Positions 1 through 11,900 of a stretch of 64,000 bases of DNA are shown here, in pieces; the stretch's first letter is position 1, and each line of letters begins with the position of its first letter. The notes below the pieces were generated by a model that was not told the origin of the DNA, made no database searches, and was given only the letters and a program-made list of their open reading frames with translations. The DNA comes from Liolophura sinensis (lineage: Eukaryota > Mollusca > Polyplacophora > Chitonida > Chitonidae), in assembly GCF_032854445.1 (NCBI RefSeq), contig NC_088297.1, positions 10,192,163 to 10,256,162 on the forward strand, in the 5' to 3' direction. Position numbers and translations under genes: made by a program.

Positions 1-26
1 TATATATATATTTGTATTTAATCTGT

Positions 27-146
27 GCAACCTGCGGATGGTCGTGGGTTTACTCTGCCCGGTTTCCCCCCGCCATAGTGCTGACCGCCGTCGTATAAGT
101 GAAATATTCTTGACTACGGCGTGAAACACCAATCAAATAAATAGGC
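27..146 (+). mobile_element. SINE-A, 5'-truncated
   Basis: Body CGTCGTATAAGTGAAATATT and tail AACACCAATCAAATAAATA. The tRNA-like head is absent. Confidence 0.85.
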
Positions 147-345
147 TAAATGAATAAAACAGCCTAAAAGTTGACATGTACATGCACATAAAATATAATG
201 TCGTAATGTTAAATGTTTCGTGTGCATATACTCGTGCTTCATATCATATAAGTGTTTGCCATTTGCTTACACAATAGTTATAATGCTTTAAGCTTCCTAC
301 CTGACAGATTTCCTGACTTAAAGCATCAGTCTTATATAACAGTAT

Positions 346-421
346 TTTATTTATTTATTTTGATTGGTGTTTTACGCCGTACTCAAGAATGTTTCACTTA
401 TACGACGGTGGGAGGAACATA
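346..421 (-). mobile_element. SINE-A, 3' fragment
   Basis: TTTATTTATTTTGATTGGTG leading into the tail module, cut off after about 75 bp. Confidence 0.8.
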
Positions 422-539
422 CCTTTATGCTTGATGTTGTTGTAAGTACTGTAGGCTATACGTCTAACGTAAATACCTTGTGGTGCTGCAGCTTGCCCGA
501 AGGTATGTATATGAAGGCTGCGGACATTCCGTCGGTTTG

Positions 540-812
540 TGCCAGTTTTTCAGTCATATTACGACAAAGAGTCATTAGATGTATGTGCATATACAGTGGT
601 AGAGAGAGCCCTTGCATGTCTCCAAATGTTGCCGCTACTGAAGTATCATGCCGAAGACACCAGACATGACACCCAGCCCAGTGGCATCAAATGCTGACAC
701 TGGGCCAACCAGCCATGTTTCCGCGCTTTAAGCTCTCAGAGCTGAGCCTGAGCGGGGTTGAATGCCAGGTCTCCTCACTTCGAGGCGGACGCTCTAACCA
801 TTCGGCCACCAA
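540..812 (-). mobile_element. SINE-C
   Basis: The head on the - strand has a tRNA Ser/Leu-like A box (GGCCGAATGGTTAGAGCG) and a B-box-like GCATTCAACCC. The tail ends in the ATGACTGAAAAA-type module shared with SINE-B. Confidence 0.7.
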
Positions 813-976
813 AGAGATCTGTACAGAGGTCATCCATTCGCCGCAGTCGTGGCCATATCAAAATCCTGCACGTGAATAAGGTAACATTTTTATACCCAGA
901 CGACCCGTCTTCGGCCATGCGTACACGTACGCAACCGTGGGAGAAGCCATTTCATATCGTTTTCTAGCTGCTATAA

Positions 977-1250
977 TGTTTATTTATTTGGCTGATTTAA
1001 AGCCGTACTCAAGAATTTATCACTTATACGATGCTGGTAAGTTTCACGGGTGGCGTAAACTATCCACCTTTAGCAAATTACTGACGAACTTTCCCGCATG
1101 TCGATTAAAGCACCATGTATTTAGGTGCGCATGCCTGCCAAAACATTCATCATCGGCCGCTTATCGTCACCGGTTATGGCCTCACAAGCATGCAGTGAGA
1201 GCGAAAGAATCTGTAAATTCCATGTCCAGGGCCGTGGGTTTGAACCCACA
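977..1250 (-). mobile_element. SINE-D, old copy
   Basis: The tail resembles SINE-A (GCCGTACTCAAGAATTTATC), the body TTAGCAAATTACTGACGAAC and a B-box-like GGGTTCAAACCCA lies at the head end. Relatives are at 30895-31240, 34203-34325, 56575-56715 and about 18990-19110. Confidence 0.5.
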
Positions 1251-1754
1251 TCTATAATGAGTGAAATGTTTGTCATGCACATGCAGGGTATAATGTCTTT
1301 ACAGAATTATAATGCGCAAAACATCATGTAGAGGTCTACTCTTTGAATTAAGTAACAATCAAATGATAGTTACTGTATGGACCTCAGATGTCCGTTTCAA
1401 TGTAATCTCAGTATTTATTTATTATCATGCATGCTTCTATTCTATGCAATTGAGTCTGCAATAAAATTCAATAATAAGTCGTGTTTCTGTCTGAACATTA
1501 TACATCCTGAACGCCACGCGTTATTAGTTAAATCAGTGTAGCTCTTTACCATGGAAGAGTACATTGCACACGATTATATTTTTTGTTCATTCTGGCTCCT
1601 CATATTTGCCTATTTCGATACCCTCGAGTTCCCTACCACATACATGGAGAGTCAGTGAAACGGCAAACTGACATGGACGAATTTGGGACTTTTATGCTTA
1701 TGGTTTGACTGTTGTCTAGCGTCAAATCCCAAAATGCAGTGAGAGTATGGACAA

Positions 1755-2087
1755 TGACGTCATTAAAGGAGCACGCCACCTTTTAAATAAAGCACGCAGC
1801 GTTTGAAAGGCCATTTCGTGCAGATTTGAAATATGATTTCATTAGTCTCTTTCTACAATTTCAAAAGGGTAAAATAATGGAAACAAAAGGTAATCATAGG
1901 GTGGATGTTTGGGGCCATATTGAACAGGCTGGAGCACAGTGACGTCACAGATTCTTTTCAGTCTTTTAAAGGATCATCTAACTGTTATATTTCTGCATTA
2001 AATATTTATATGTAGATATACACGAACACTCTTGTTGAATACAGAAATTAATGCATGTTTGGCGGCCGAAAGGAATCGGTGACGTCA
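1755..2087. promoter_or_regulatory. Three perfect TGACGTCA (CRE/ATF) palindromes
   Basis: Sites at 1755-1762, 1940-1947 and 2080-2087 are separated by 185 and 140 bp. No coding exon is visible within 2 kb, so they may belong to an old repeat or an enhancer. Confidence 0.5.
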
Positions 2088-3063
2088 TTGCGCCTAAGCT
2101 TGTTCTATATGATCTAGTTAGTACAAGGCAAAATCTTCACTTCCACTTTATTCATTGTAATCGGAATTAGCACGGGTTGTTGTAAGATGCGCGCATGATA
2201 AATTAGGCCGTCTGTTCTTGTAAACTTGTAAAATTGGTCCTATACGATTGTGTTTTCAATAGGTGATACTTTTTCCAATTGCTACACAGGTCCAAGGCGA
2301 ATTCACAAATATTTTCTTGCAATGCTTGTGTAATACGTTACAGGAGTAAACGATAAACAAGTACAGAGTAAAAACTCCGATCAAATAAATAAATAAATAA
2401 ATGAACTCTGTACATAACTTAAGTCCGATTTGTTTCAGACAGGATAATGTTCCCCATTGGCTCTTTAAGTACCATTTATGGAGTTTGAGTTTGTGAAAGC
2501 TTTGTACCTTCCCACTCTCCCCCGACACGTAAGCGCCCATTCGTGGCCTTCGCGTCTGTATATAGTTTCAGGTTCCAGGCAGAGGAAGTGGTATATTTGG
2601 ACGAGAGAATCTACACAACTGTTCAACTGTCCAGTTGTTCATCAAGGAGGTGTATTTCTCAAAACAGCATGCTTTCAGTTACAATTTCAGTTGTGAGCAT
2701 GATGGGACAAACTAGTAGAGACATGCGCGTAATCAACCGACATTAGCATGATAAGTCACTAACGAACAATGTCCCTCACGTGTGACGTACAGATATGCAC
2801 ACCACAATGGTGAAAGACAAGTGCTCTTCAACGACCGTAAGACTGCAGAAACCGCCCCACGAGCCTCGTTGATAGCTTATTGTCACCAAAATCTAGTGGA
2901 AACATACATTCCTATACCTGCCGTCAATCAAAATGGACGTTCCAGGTCAATAATGGCTTGGCCAATTCCCAAAATGACGTTAAACACAAACCACTAAAAA
3001 AAAAAAAAAAAAAAAAACCCGAATCACGCAAAGAGAAGCAGTTAACAGTTTTCAGTGATGTTG

Positions 3064-3412
3064 GAGTGAGTGAGTGAGTGCTTGGGGTTTAACGTCGTAC
3101 TCAACAATTTTTCAGTCATATGACGACGAAGGAATCATTAGGGTGCATGCACGTGTAATGTGCCTCCTTGTTGCAGGACGGATTTCCACCGCTCTTTTAT
3201 TTAGTGCTGCATCACTGAGACGACTTACCGAAGGCAAGTAAGCCGCCCCGCCCGAGCCATTATACTGATACGGGTCAACCAGTCGTTGCACTATCCCCTT
3301 CATGCTGAACGCCAAGCGAGGAAGTTACAACTTCCTCTTTTAAAGTCTTAGGTGTGACTCGACCAAGGATTGATCCTGGATCTACCGGTCCCGAAGCGGA
3401 CGCTCTACCACA
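3064..3412 (-). mobile_element. SINE-B, near full length
   Basis: The GAGTGAGTGAGTG tail is followed by GGGGTTTAACGTCGTACTCA, the body with CATGCTGAACGCCAAGCGAG and part of the tRNA-like head (GGTCGAGTCACACC side). It forms an inverted pair with 3948-4260. Confidence 0.85.
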
Positions 3413-3947
3413 GTGATGTTGGAAAGACGCAAGGTATGTTCTATAGGTGAATGAGTGAAATCAGTATTCAATTCGTGTACCATGCTGGTTTATCAGTTGT
3501 AGATAACAAAATATACATGTATCTCGGTTGCGCTTTGATTGCAGCTGTTCATATATCCGAAATGGCGATCTAATTCGACATCGAGAATATACATATAGCT
3601 CCAATAGCCCCGGGTTAAACCAAGGCTGCAGTTGAATCTCTATATACAGCTTAATTGTGTGAATACAGGGATTACTAAAGACGCGCGCATTAGACCACTG
3701 AGCCACATCACGTTCCTGAAATCCACAGGTCAGATATATACCAGCCGGACATCATGGTGTCAATTATTTGGTAACGAACAGAAAGATGCATATACGTATT
3801 CCATAGAAATATCGCAAAATCACAATTGGGCGCCTTATTCCGCACTATGGCGTTTCGGGTCCAAGCCGAAATTACCATTGTTCTCTGATGATGAATAAGG
3901 TACATAATACCTTACCTGTTGGCCTAAACAAAACCTCATTACAAAGT
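3413..3947. other. No feature recognised
   Basis: Unique-looking sequence between two inverted SINE-B copies. Small open frames show no family resemblance. Confidence 0.4.
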
Positions 3948-4260
3948 GAGCGTCCGCTTCGGGAGCGGCAGATCCAGGATCAATCCTGGGTCGAAAGTTG
4001 TAACTTCCTCGCTTGGCGTTCAGCATGAAGGGGATAGTGCAACAACTGGTTGACCTGTATCTGTATAATGGCTCGGGCGGGGTGCCTTACTTGCCTTCGG
4101 TAAGGCATCTCAGTGAAACAGCACTAGATAACAGAGCGATGGAAATCTGTCCTGCAACAAGGAGGCACATTACATATACCGTAAGGATTCCTTCGTCGTC
4201 ATATGACTGAAAAATTGTTGAGTACGACGTTAAACCCCAAGCACTCACTCACTCACTCAT
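3948..4260 (+). mobile_element. SINE-B
   Basis: Partial tRNA-like head (GAGCGTCCGCTTCGGGAGCG), B-box GATCAATCC, body CAGCATGAAGGGGATAGTGC and tail ACGTTAAACCCCAAGCACTC plus CACTC repeats. Confidence 0.88.
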
Positions 4261-4418
4261 TACAAAGTGCAGAAATGAACAAGAGACAGCAAGGTACATG
4301 TCAGAATTACTCGAGCGGTAAGTTTCCATCGGTACACATCTTTGTAATGATGACTTGTAGATAAGCGCAGTAGTAACGGAATCTTTCATTCTCTCTTAAA
4401 ACTATAAAGTTTTACCTT

Positions 4419-4749
4419 TTACCCTGTAAAGATCACGATGATTGACTGCACTTATAAGAGATACTTGTATACTTGTATCTGGCCATTTTCTATTAAGAGT
4501 TAATGTTTCAACACTGTTCAAAGGTGGTAAAAGTGTTAAATTTGTTTTACTCTGTGGTGGTTTAAGATTTTAAATAAGTAACATTTAATGGCGTTATGAA
4601 CCATTACTGATCATTGTCCTTACTGGTTGACGGCTGGTATACAAATGTCTGTTTCGACGCATAGACTGGAATGTAAACACTTTGGCGAGTGTTAAAACAT
4701 TAACACTTTATAAAAGTGCAGTCAGTCCTCGTGATTTTTACAGTGTAAC
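4419..4749. mobile_element. Foldback/MITE-like element with about 45 bp terminal inverted repeats
   Basis: The left end reads TTACCCTGTAAAGATCACGA then TGATTGACTGCACTTATAAG. The right end is its reverse complement with few changes (CACTTTATAAAAGTGCAGTC ... TTTTTACAGTGTAA). The inner GTTAATGTTT / AAAACATTAAC pair extends the fold. No coding capacity. Confidence 0.75.
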
Positions 4750-4812
4750 ATTTCAGTTTCATGAGTGCTGGTTTCTGTACAGGTCAAATTTTTACTTGAT
4801 TATTTTTTTTTT

Positions 4813-4935
4813 ATTATTGATTGCCGCCGTACTTGTATAACGGGCAGAGCCAGGCGAAACCCACGACCATCCGCAGGTTGCTGGTAGACCTTCCCACTTA
4901 CGGCTGGAACTCACAGCGACCGCATTGGTGAGATA
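4813..4935 (-). mobile_element. SINE-A, internally deleted
   Basis: GGGCAGAGCCAGGCGAAACC, CCACGACCATCCGCAGGTTG and the CTCACAGCGACCGCATTGGT portion of the head. Confidence 0.85.
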
Positions 4936-5092
4936 TAAAACAGTATGAACTGGATGTATGCAAACTTGCGGCCTCATTGGCCAATGACGTGCTTGTTAGG
5001 CGCAGAGAGACCATCAGCGAAGCCATACACATTTGACAATTCGCATATGGCAGAATGTACACATCCATGGATGTCTCTTACATTCCTGCTCC

Positions 5093-5448
5093 GATCGCTT
5101 CGAGGTCTAATGGTTAGATCGTCCGCCTCGAAGTTGTAAAACCTGGGATCAAACCCTGATCGGGTTATTCCAAAGACTCCAAAAATGAAACTTCTTGCTG
5201 CATCGCTCAGCACTGAGTAGTTCGATAAAGGAAAACAGGAGTGGTTGGCCTGGTGTTAACATAATGTGACTAAGTGGGGTGTCACGTCTAGTGTCGTCGA
5301 CGGCAACTGCAGCACTTTGGCGGCGTGAACTCGCCTTGCCACAAGACGACACAATATATGTATACACGCCTAATGACTCCTCGTCGTCATATAACTGAAA
5401 AATTGTGAAGTACGACGTTAAACCCCAAGCATACATACATACATACAT
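5093..5448 (+). mobile_element. SINE-C
   Basis: Head GAGGTCTAATGGTTAGATCG, body with GTGTCACGTCTAGTGTCGTC, and tail ACGACGTTAAACCCCAAGCA followed by CATA repeats. The 3' end is shared with SINE-B. Confidence 0.75.
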
Positions 5449-5578
5449 ATATTTATTTATTTGATTGGTGTTTTACGCCGTACTCAAGAATATTTCACTT
5501 ATACGACGGCGACCAGCATTATGGTGGGTGGAAACCGGGCAGAGCCCGGTGATAACCCACGACCACCCGCAGGTTGCG
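5449..5578 (-). mobile_element. SINE-A, truncated
   Basis: Tail plus body up to CCACGACCACCCGCAGGTTG, directly abutting the SINE-C tail. Confidence 0.88.
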
Positions 5579-6224
5579 GTTTAATTTGTCGAGAAAACTA
5601 TGGTGGCTAGTAGCGTCCATTTCCCCTGCAATTTGTGCCGAAGGCTTGCCGCCCCGCAACCTCCGCGCCTTTCACGTTCACGCTGCGAAGACCTGCGAAG
5701 TGGACGCTATCGGCCACCATAAGTTTGTGGGGCTATGTAGGTCATATAATACTGTATTTGATCTAAAATTTCGACCGAAAAAGCGCATTTTGAGAGGCAA
5801 ATGAAGGCCATAAAAGATTACTTTCATTTGTCTAGTAGAATATTATTCTACCTTTCAAACAAACCTCAAAACACCTTTCTAAGATCAACAGACCTCTCCG
5901 AATCAGGCAAAGTGGGTAAGTTAGTGATGGGCGAAATTTTTGGTCGAATGCATTTATGTCCTTGTCCGTAACAAGCGTGATTTATTAAAGGACACGGTGT
6001 CAAGAGTTAAGTCCCTTGAAATCGATTCCTCATCATGGCACAAATGAAAATAACAAAGCATACAACGGACACTATATCAAGACTGGACCTTAAAACAGGC
6101 TCAGAATCACATATTTATAGGCATCGCAATGGTCTCAAAATTGGAATAAAATTGCGCCGTGACAGAAGGCGCCCTTTTCCAGTTTATGATTTGACTGGAC
6201 TAATTGCTTGTAATTGTTAGATTC

Positions 6225-7320
6225 ATATGGTTACCTGGTGGCTGGTTTGGGATTCTTTGGTGTACATGTGTTTGTGCCTGGTTATTATAGCTACTGGCTG
6301 GGTTCGTTATGTGTTCGACTTCTGTGTTCGGTTACCTGTTGGCTGAGCTTGGTTACCTCTCACGTTTCTGTGTGTGGTTACCTGTTGGCTTACTTTCGTT
6401 ACGTGTCACCTTTTTGTGTGTGGTTATCTCTTGGCTGAGTTTCGCTACCTGTCACCTTTCTGTGTGTCGCTATCTGTTGACTGAGTTTGGTTACCTCTTA
6501 CGTTTCTGTGTGTACTTATCTGTTGGCTGGTTTTGGTTACCTGTCAGATTTGTGTTTGAGGTTAGCTGTTGGCTGAGCTTGATTACCTGTCGGAATTCTG
6601 TGTATGGTTATCTGTTGCACCGCTGGGTTTGGTCACCTGTAAGGTTTCTATGTGGGGTTAGCTGTTGGCTGAGTTTCGTTACCTGCCAGGCTTCTGTGTG
6701 TGGTTAGCTGTTGGCTGAGCTAGGTTACCTGTCAGATTTTTCTGTGTGTGGTTACCTGCTGCACCGCTGGGTTTGGTCACCTGTAAGGTTTCTGTCTATG
6801 GTTACCTCTTGGCTGAGTTTGGTTACCTGTCTGGCTTCTGTGTGTGGTTACCCATTGGCTGGCTTTGGCTACCTGTCATATTCCTCTGTGTGGTTTACTG
6901 TTGTCTTGGTTAATTTGGTTACCTTTCGGGCTTCTGTGTATGGTTACTTGTTGGCGTGCCTTGTTTACCTGTTAGATTACTGTGAATGGTTACCTGTGGG
7001 CTAGGTTTTACTACCTAGTTTCTATGTGTGCGTCTGTGTTTTGCGTTTGGTTATCTGTCGCGTTTCTGTGTGTGGCTGCCTGATAGATTTGCCTTGTGCA
7101 TTTACATGTACCTGTATACTGACCGCGATTAGTTAAATGCCAGGTTCCTATTGGTTTGGGTCGGTTACCAGTTATAGGTTTCTGTGGTTTGGTTACCTGT
7201 TTGTCAGCTGCATGGTTTCTGTATCTCTTCCCTGACAGAGTATGGTTGGTGTGGTTACCTACACGTTTGCTACTGTCAGCACATATTTTACTGCTTGATT
7301 GGTTACCTGTAAAGTTATTG
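6225..7320. repeat. Degenerate GGTTACCTGT minisatellite
   Basis: GGTTACCTGT recurs about every 23 bp inside a ~46 bp compound unit (GGTTACCTGTTGGCTGAGTT, then GGTTACCTGTCACGTTTCTG and TGTGT), degrading towards the 3' end. Open frames here are a by-product of the repeat. Confidence 0.85.
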
Positions 7321-7329
7321 TGCTGTTAA

Positions 7330-8904
7330 CTGTTAACAAGCAAAAGTTGGGGATAATGTACATGCAAGCAGCAACAGGTCAGCTGTAGCCTAATTATATG
7401 GACATAAGCAACCTGAAACCAGTTACATATACATGTAATATGAGGACAAATTCTCCAACAGTCCTACCTGTTACGGCTTATAAGTCCTTATATTAATTTC
7501 AAACCTTTAAAGTCGTAAAACTTTACAACCAATGAAAGTAAATCATGTTGTTGTAATTATACCCGGTAGGGTAAAATTGCAAGGGAACCTCTCAAGCAGT
7601 CTGTCGTGAACTGGCAAACCGATTTACGGCAGGTGGAAAATGGCGGGATTTGTGAATAAAATATTTCGATGAAATGCAAGTATGAATGTGATTTGACTGT
7701 GAAAAAAACGATGATGTCCAGTTGTTAAAGGCGAAAGTTCTCATCAGTTACACACGCTTCTTCAATAACCATATCAGATAGGTGCGTTACATTTAACATG
7801 AAATCAGGAGAAATTATGTTTTTCTAGGTTAAATGAACAACAACAACAACAACAATGACATCTTATTTTGTCGGGCGATAGCGATTATTTTACTGTCATA
7901 ATGTAGCGTTATGGTCACATACAGCTGTTACAGTTAGTTTATCAGAGAATTTTAAAGTTGAGGATGCTGTCACGCGAAAGAGTGACTTCAATTCATTGAA
8001 GAACCAGCTTTTCACAATGAGCATCTAAGAACTTAGGGGCTCACTGACTAACAAAATCATCAACACAGTCTTTACATCTGCCGTTATCTACTTACATCTG
8101 TTGGTGCAAAAACGTAGCGTGCGGTCTTTGTGAAATTTTCCGCATCAGGTGACACTGACAGCCGCATTGAAAAGACTGTCTGTGTTTCCAATCCTGTCCT
8201 GCTGCTCTTACAGTTCCGTTACTATACTAATCTCATTGTTGTAAATATCTCCCAGTTCAAAGCTGAAAGTTGACCTCTGCGCCTTTCAGCCTGGTTCGGA
8301 CACGGCAGCAACTTTGCACTGCGTCAAGCCCTTTCCATTATTATATTTTCTCATGGCCTAGTGTACCGAATACACTAATTGTTGATTGATGAATAATGGA
8401 TACGTCATATTCATGGCTACTCACGATAGTCAGAGACAAACAGATGGCAGCTCAAATAAGCACTGCACTTACCTTACACTGGCCAAACACAAATTTGTAA
8501 TTGTAATCAAGTAAAATATTCATTTCTCGCAAAAAAGTCTGGTCATTGTATATAACGATGCGAATAATAAGGGTTCCCTATTTTGTCTGCCTAACGCAGA
8601 ACAGTTTTATTCATGCCTGGGCTAGGTTGAATGGTGTGGACAACTTCTAACAGACAGGCAGAGCAACATGTAAGGGTGCTTATTGTAGCTGAAAACTAGA
8701 CATACAGTAAAAGATTTAACTATTAAACATTAGTATACATTCCTACTTGGTTTTGTGAAAAACTGGAAAGTAAAACTGCATCGTATCTAAAATAAAATTG
8801 CGAAAATGCTGCACAGATCACAGAAGTTTATTTTACGTCTGAAGTAAACCTATGGACTACTAATCTGAGTGATTTGTTTAAATGCTATGATTATGTGTTT
8901 TCAG
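7330..8904. other. Upstream region of RBBP8, no gene recognised
   Basis: AT-rich, with an AAC microsatellite at about 7837-7857. RBBP8 5' UTR exon(s) and its promoter should lie here because exon 8905 begins with a splice acceptor, but none can be placed from sequence alone. Confidence 0.5.
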
Positions 8905-8920
8905 AGCTGACAGTTAAGCC

Positions 8921-11900
8921 ATGACGAGTATGGAAGACAGCCGCCCTCTGACAATGGAGCATCTACTGAAGGAGGCAATGTTATTACACAGAAATACGGT
9001 CAAAGGTTTGTCACAGCCTAGGGCTGTCATTGGGAGTACAGTATTGTAGAGATACAAGGTTATGTTATGACAACAAAGCCACTTTGTGGCACACGAGGTG
9101 GTCCTGTATATATGACAGTAATTACCTAAAACGATGACTTTATTAGATGATGTGAATTTCATTCTTTGAAGTTCAAAAATAGTGACAATTTGGCAGCCCT
9201 CTTACATTTATATAAACAGCCTTGGTATAAAATAGTTGAGTGGCCTTACTGTGCTGTAAAATGGTGACCCCAATGTACAAAGGGACATCAGTTTGTCATT
9301 GTAACTTCGCAGCTCGAAAACTGCAAATAGAGAAGAATGTTGGAGCTAAAAATTTGGTGTCAGAGATTTCAGTATTAAATTAATGATGGTTTAAATTATC
9401 ACAGAATCCAAAATAAACAGCTGTAAATATGAATCCCACACACCTATGCCCCAACACACTTTCTGTTGAAAATCTTGATCAGTGTTCTTTTATCAGTAAA
9501 GTAAGCGTGACATCATGGTGTCACAGGGTCATTCTATGTCAAGTCAGCCCATGATTTTTTTTGTTTTTTTTTTTGTAGTGACCCTCATGGATTTTTTTGA
9601 AAAAATTCTTAAAAATACCTTAACATACACGAGGAAGGTTTGCCAGGTTGTAGCTTGAAATTCCAAGTGGTTTTGGAGATATGGCCCTTTAGAAACATTG
9701 ATAACATCATTTATAATCAAATATAAAAAAAAATCCTCACTTTTTGGAAATGTCTTTCTTCATTTTTCTTAAAACCATACTCTTCATTTTATAGTATCGT
9801 TTTGTATATGCTTTAAGCTAAATTCTCTAGCATCCATAATGTCAAATTGTGTATGGCTAAGGCTGCATCATACCTTTAACGGTAAGCATTTCGAAAATGA
9901 ATCTAACATGGTGTTTCTAAAACGCCATACCTCAAAAACCATTTGGAATTGGGAGCTATAACTTGGCAAACCTTCCTCATATATGCTAAGGTGTTTTCAA
10001 GAATTTTTTCAGAATAATCCAAGGGGATCACTATAACACCCCCGTGAAACAATATGGAATAACCCAAAGAATAAATATATGTAACCACTGTTAGGGACAT
10101 CAGTTGACCTACACTGTATTTTGCAGCTGTATTGTTTATGATTGATCTATGAAAAAAAAGAAAGATGACTACTTCACCTAAAGAGTAGTTTTTTTATGTA
10201 ACCGATTTTGCTGGATTGGCCCATTTATATGGCCGCTCAAAAAGCTTGTTGGGAGAAGTTATCAGACAAACTGCTTTTGCCAGCATAAATATCTTGTTAT
10301 GGTATTTGTGTGCTTCTGAAAGTGCATTTTTACAGCTAAACTTCAAGAGAAATAGTAGTGATAATTCACTGATTCAGTTTAGCTGGAATTGGGAGCTATA
10401 ACTTGGCAAACCTTCCTCATATATGCTAAGGTGTTTTCAAGAATTTTTTCAGAATAATCCAAGGGGATCACTATAACACCCCCGTGAAACAATATGGAAT
10501 AACCCAAAGAATAAATATATGTAACCACTGTTAGGGACATCAGTTGACCTACACTGTATTTTGCAGCTGTATTGTTTATGATTGATCTATGAAAAAAAAG
10601 AAAGATGACTACTTCACCTAAAGAGTAGTTTTTTTATGTAACCGATTTTGCTGGATTGGCCCATTTATATGGCCGCTCAAAAAGCTTGTTGGGAGAAGTT
10701 ATCAGACAAACTGCTTTTGCCAGCATAAATATCTTGTTATGGTATTTGTGTGCTTCTGAAAGTGCATTTTTACAGCTAAACTTCAAGAGAAATAGTAGTG
10801 ATAATTCACTGATTCAGTTTAGCTGGCGAAAAGGAAGATGTTCAAGCTTCACATCAATTCTTTCGTTTCAAAAAATTTTCGGTTATTTCTGATTTTATTT
10901 ATGTCTGATTGCTTTCTTCAGAACTCACTGACACAAAGGAAAAATATGACAAAGTTCAGCTCTCCAAAAAAAGGTAAGGCGATTTTCTTGTCTGTAAACA
11001 AAGCATCATCTAGTGACTCTAGGCGGTCAGGAGTCACCGTGGCCTAGTGGTTTAGAGTGCTGGTGCAGCACAACAGTACCCAAGAGGATAATTGTTAAGC
11101 TGGTATTACTTAACGCATGACAACTATGACGAAATCATACTTGAATGCTGGTTGAAAGTACACGTGGTCCACCAGCTGGAGACCAAAAGGACCAAAAGTT
11201 ACATCTCTTATATATTTACTATTTAGAGGCCTCCTTGGCTCAGTCGGTTAGCACACTAGCGCAGCGTAATGACCCAGGAGCCTCTCACCAATGCGGGTGC
11301 TGTCAGTTCAAGTCCAGCTCATGCTGGCTTCTTTTCCGGCTGTACGTGAGAAGGGCAATCAGCAACTTGCTGATGGGCGTGGGTTTCCTCCGGGGCTCTA
11401 CCCCAGTTTCCTCCCACCATAATGCAGGCCGCCGTCATATATGTGAAACGTTATGTAGTACAGTGTAAAACACCAATCAAACGATTAAACAAAGGAGATC
11501 AGATGTGATCTTTTCTTGTATACACAGAAGAAGCCTTGCTAGTCGTGATATGATCGTTACCCTTGACAACACACTATTTTTATCTTCCGTATCAATTATT
11601 CAGTTTATCTGAAGACCATTCATCGGTTTCTCTCCTCTTTAAAACAGAACTCAACAAAAAATCATGAATTACCTGCACTTATTCCAATCTCAGAAGGTTA
11701 TTTATTTAATTAATTATTTATTTGATTGGTGTTTTACGCCGTACTCAAGAATATTTCACTTTGATGACGGCGGCTAACATTATGGTGGGCGGAAACCAGG
11801 CAGAGCACGGGGGAAACCCATAACCATCTGCTAGGTTGCAAAGTAGGACCAGAGAGGAAGCCAACCAGAGCTAGACTTGAACTCGTAGTGACCCCATTGG

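Noticed and set aside
6214-7004. Cys/Trp/Leu-rich open frames
   Set aside because: Translation of the GGTTACCTGT minisatellite.
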